DNA of 9,477 nucleotides from an uncultured Clostridia bacterium. GTDB lineage: Bacteria > Bacillota > Clostridia > TANB77 > CAG-508. The stretch spans positions 1 to 9,477 of the forward strand of contig CALXAQ010000101.1 of assembly GCA_944386335.1 (NCBI GenBank). Direction: 5' to 3'. Below, in pieces: positions 7,026 through 9,477 of the stretch (position 1 is its first letter; the number at the start of each line of letters is the position of its first letter). The position numbers and the translations under genes were made by a program. Under the pieces are notes generated by a model. That model was not told the DNA's origin. It did no database searches and saw nothing but the letters and a program-made list of their open reading frames with translations.

Positions 7026-8828
7026 TTGAAAAACGGAATTAAAACATTAGCCATGTGGTTAATTATATTCATTATTTTTATAGTGTTAGTAAGCTCTATT
7101 ATAGACAATTCTAGTAATAAATTAGCTTATTCAGAATTAGTAGCAAGTATTGATGCTGGAGAGGTAGAAGAGATAGTTATAGACTCTAATGGCACAACTG
7201 CCGAAGTAACCATGAAAAATGAAAGAGTACCAAAAGAAGTGAATATTCCTAGTATAGATAATTTAATGGAAACATTAAACGAATCTATGAAAGCAGGAAC
7301 AATAGAAGTTTCGGAAAGATCAGAATCTTTCTTTATGGTAATTTTAAGTCTGCTTACTCCATTTGGAATTTTAATTATCTTCCTAATTTTCTGGTTCTTT
7401 ATGATGAATGGAAGTCAAAATGGTGGAAGTAAAACAATGACATTTGGAAAGAGTAAAGCTAGAATGGTATCACCACAAGATAAAGCAAAAGTAACGTTTA
7501 AAGATGTGGCAGGCGTGGATGAAGAAAAAGAAGAATTAGAAGAAATTGTGGAATTCTTAAAAAATCCAAAAAAATTTACAGATATGGGAGCTAGAATTCC
7601 AAAAGGAGTGCTATTAGTAGGACAACCAGGAACAGGAAAAACACTTCTTGCAAAAGCAGTAGCAGGAGAAGCAGGAGTACCATTCTTTATCATTAGTGGT
7701 TCGGATTTTGTAGAAATGTTTGTAGGTGTTGGAGCATCTAGAGTAAGAGATTTGTTTGAAGAAGCAAAGAAAAAGGCACCATGTATTATTTTTATTGATG
7801 AAATAGATGCTGTAGGACGTCAAAGAGGTGCAGGTCTTGGTGGTGGACATGATGAAAGAGAGCAAACCTTAAATCAATTGCTAGTAGAGATGGACGGATT
7901 TGCAGAAAACGAAGGTGTTATTGTACTAGCAGCAACCAATAGACCAGATATCTTAGATAAAGCTTTATTAAGGCCAGGAAGATTTGATAGACAAATTGTA
8001 GTAAGTTCACCAGATGTAAAAGCAAGAGAACAAATATTAGAAGTACATGCAAGGAAGAAAAGATTGGCAGATGATGTAGATTTAAGAATTATTGCAAAAA
8101 ATACTTCTGGATTTTCAGGAGCAGACTTAGAAAACATATTAAATGAAGCAGCACTACTTTCTGCTAGAAGAAATCTACCAGAAATAGGAATGCAAGAAAT
8201 AGAAGATGCTATGGTAAAAGTAACTATGGGACCAGAAAAAAGAACAAGAGTAAGAAGCGAAAAAGAAAATAAATTAGTAGCTTATCATGAAGCAGGTCAT
8301 GCAGTAGTTAGTAGATTTTTACCAACACAAGATCCAGTACATCAAATATCTATTGTGCCAAGAGGTATGGCTGGAGGATATACAATGTATCGTCCAACGG
8401 AGGATAAAAATTTTATGTCTAAATCAGAGATGGAAGAGACAATTGTATCTTTGCTAGGTGGAAGAGCGGCTGAAAAATTGATTTTAGATGATATCTCTAC
8501 AGGAGCAAGTAATGATATAGAAAGAGCAACGAAAATTGCAAGAAATATGGTAACAAAATATGGAATGAGTGATAGAATCGGAACCATTATGCTAGGGTCT
8601 GGACAAGAAGAAGTGTTCTTAGGAAGAGATTTTGCACAAGCAAAAGAATATTCTGAAGAAACAGCTGGAATTATAGATGAAGAAGTAAAAAGAATTATAG
8701 ATAATGGATACCGTATGGCAACAGAAATATTAAAAGCAAATGTAGATAAATTGCATAAAGTAGCAAGTATCTTGCTAGAAAAAGAAAAGATTGATGGAGA
8801 AGAATTCGAAGAAATCTTTACAGAGTGA
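7026..8828 (+). CDS. ftsH: ATP-dependent zinc metalloprotease FtsH
   Basis: The 600-residue product is a hexameric membrane AAA+ protease that pulls out and degrades misfolded membrane proteins and short-lived regulators. Helix one (about 8-26) and helix two (about 103-127) flank an extracytoplasmic domain of some 75 residues. The ATPase domain has Walker A GQPGTGKT (199-206), the pore loop MFVGVGASR (231-239), Walker B IIFIDEID (254-261), and the second region of homology with arginine fingers R319 and R322 in LRPGRFDR. The protease domain has the zinc site HEAGH (421-425) and the third ligand D497 in STGASNDIERAT. All catalytic residues are present. The second Walker A residue is Gln where Pro is usual. 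The C-terminus ends soon after the helical domain, shorter than the 637-644 residues of B. subtilis and E. coli. It has its own promoter and a strong terminator; hpt, often just upstream, is absent. Confidence 0.97.
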   Translation: MKNGIKTLAMWLIIFIIFIVLVSSIIDNSSNKLAYSELVASIDAGEVEEIVIDSNGTTAEVTMKNERVPKEVNIPSIDNLMETLNESMKAGTIEVSERSESFFMVILSLLTPFGILIIFLIFWFFMMNGSQNGGSKTMTFGKSKARMVSPQDKAKVTFKDVAGVDEEKEELEEIVEFLKNPKKFTDMGARIPKGVLLVGQPGTGKTLLAKAVAGEAGVPFFIISGSDFVEMFVGVGASRVRDLFEEAKKKAPCIIFIDEIDAVGRQRGAGLGGGHDEREQTLNQLLVEMDGFAENEGVIVLAATNRPDILDKALLRPGRFDRQIVVSSPDVKAREQILEVHARKKRLADDVDLRIIAKNTSGFSGADLENILNEAALLSARRNLPEIGMQEIEDAMVKVTMGPEKRTRVRSEKENKLVAYHEAGHAVVSRFLPTQDPVHQISIVPRGMAGGYTMYRPTEDKNFMSKSEMEETIVSLLGGRAAEKLILDDISTGASNDIERATKIARNMVTKYGMSDRIGTIMLGSGQEEVFLGRDFAQAKEYSEETAGIIDEEVKRIIDNGYRMATEILKANVDKLHKVASILLEKEKIDGEEFEEIFTE

Positions 8829-8830
8829 TA

Positions 8831-8876
8831 AAAAAGAGAGGAGATAAGTAAACTATTATTTATTTCCTCTTTTTTA
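8831..8876 (+). terminator. Hairpin terminator after ftsH
   Basis: The arm 8832-8851 pairs with 8856-8875 around a 4-base loop, about 20 pairs with three G-T wobbles. The core AGAGGA pairs with TCCTCT, and the right arm ends in a T run. It starts just after the ftsH stop at 8826-8828. Confidence 0.85.
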
Positions 8877-8902
8877 AAGTGCTATAGATATGTTTAGGTG
8901 AC

Positions 8903-8919
8903 TAATAAAAATTTTATTA
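8903..8919 (+). repeat. Perfect 17-bp AT-rich palindrome upstream of the dehydrogenase gene
   Basis: TAATAAAA and TTTTATTA form an exact inverted repeat around a single A. It lies in the 156-bp gap between ftsH and the dehydrogenase, about 65 bases before the ATG and separate from the ftsH terminator. TTTAG (8893-8897) and CTAAA (8920-8924) add an outer, off-centre pair. The form is that of an operator for a dimeric repressor, but in DNA this AT-rich chance is a real alternative. Confidence 0.45.
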
Positions 8920-8984
8920 CTAAATACATGGACAAGTATTTGTATGAAAATTAATAAATTATTTAAGGAAAGGAAGAAATAAAA

Positions 8985-9477
8985 ATGATTGCATTAATAA
9001 CAGGAGCATCTTCTGGAATAGGCAGAGATATGGCAAGATATTTATATAAACTAGGATATAATTTAATAATAACTGCGAGAAATAAACAAAGACTAGAAAA
9101 ATTAAAGCAAGAGTTGGAAGAATCCAATTTTAATAAATCTGAAAGGAATACAAAACCAAAAATAGAGATTATTTTAGCAGACTTAAGTAAAGAAGAAGAA
9201 TGTAAAAAATTATACGAACAAACAAAAGAAAAAGTAGGAAATATAGATGTATTAATTAATAATGCAGGATTTGGATTATTTGGAAGATATGTGCAAACAG
9301 ATTTGGAAACAGAATTAAATATGATAGATACTAATGTGAAAGCAGTACATATATTAACAAAACTGTTTTTAAAGGATATGGTAATAGAAGATGCAGGACA
9401 TATTTTAAATGTATCTTCCATAGCGAGTTTTTTACCAGGCCCACTTATGGTTACTTATTATAGTACTAAAGTATATG
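8985..9477 (+). CDS. Short-chain dehydrogenase/reductase, 5' part (runs off the window)
   Basis: The 164 residues in view are the N-terminal two thirds of a classical SDR, an NAD(P)-dependent oxidoreductase, probably of the cytoplasmic COG0300 (DltE/YdfG-like) type. The Rossmann fold shows TGASSGIG at 6-13, an Arg at 32 after the second strand (ITARNKQRL) that suggests preference for NADP, ADLS at 65-68, and NNAG at 92-95. The catalytic set is N117, S145 in NVSSIAS and YYSTK, with Y158 and K162. FLPGPLM lies between Ser and Tyr, as in this subgroup. An insertion rich in polar residues (about 46-59) lengthens the loop after the second helix. The ATG has an AAGGAAAGGAAG site eight bases upstream. 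The substrate cannot be told. A strong terminator separates it from ftsH, so it is a separate unit. Confidence 0.93.
   Translation, partial: MIALITGASSGIGRDMARYLYKLGYNLIITARNKQRLEKLKQELEESNFNKSERNTKPKIEIILADLSKEEECKKLYEQTKEKVGNIDVLINNAGFGLFGRYVQTDLETELNMIDTNVKAVHILTKLFLKDMVIEDAGHILNVSSIASFLPGPLMVTYYSTKVY

Noticed and set aside
8929..8957. Promoter for the dehydrogenase gene (TGGACA, 17 bp, TAATAA)
   Set aside because: The -35 matches 5 of 6, but the -10 only 3 of 6 and the start would fall at the edge of the ribosome binding site. A promoter must exist in this gap, but I cannot place it.
8963..9421. Minus-strand reading frame of about 150 codons opposite the dehydrogenase
   Set aside because: It is an antisense shadow of a clear SDR sequence; its residues match no motif.

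Overview
The window reads as one stretch of core chromosome from a low-GC Firmicute (Bacillota), most likely of the Clostridia. The DNA is AT-rich and arginine is mostly AGA. Ribosome binding sites are strong AGGAG types, start codons include GTG and TTG, and the gene set and order (gdpP, rplI, dnaB) are typical of Firmicutes. All genes lie on the + strand and no gap exceeds 300 bases.

Layout from left to right. (1) The 3' end of a metal-dependent amidohydrolase of the MTA/SAH deaminase group; its frame is broken by a stop next to the window edge. (2) A consensus sigma-A promoter, then gdpP, a membrane c-di-AMP phosphodiesterase, ended by a 19-bp hairpin terminator. (3) A promoter whose -35 box lies inside that terminator drives a gene for an uncharacterised secreted protein with an IPQTG sortase signal, which has its own terminator. 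(4) A promoter then drives rplI, dnaB and tilS: ribosomal protein L9, the replicative helicase, and the tRNA-Ile lysidine synthetase. (5) After a 177-bp gap with an extended -10 promoter and a small palindrome comes ftsH, the membrane AAA+ protease, with a TTG start and a strong terminator. (6) A 156-bp gap with a perfect 17-bp AT-rich palindrome precedes the 5' part of a short-chain dehydrogenase that runs off the right edge.

Functionally the window is housekeeping: second-messenger turnover (GdpP), translation (L9, TilS), replication (DnaB) and membrane proteolysis (FtsH). It appears to join two blocks that are far apart in Bacillus subtilis, gdpP-rplI-dnaB and tilS-hpt-ftsH, with hpt missing. 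The one accessory-looking gene is the sortase substrate set between gdpP and rplI; it has its own promoter and terminator and probably two diverged copies of one surface domain. I see no CRISPR array, insertion sequence, phage gene, tRNA or rRNA, and no convincing new multi-gene system. The sortase substrate and the regulatory DNA in the gaps are the parts most worth a second look.
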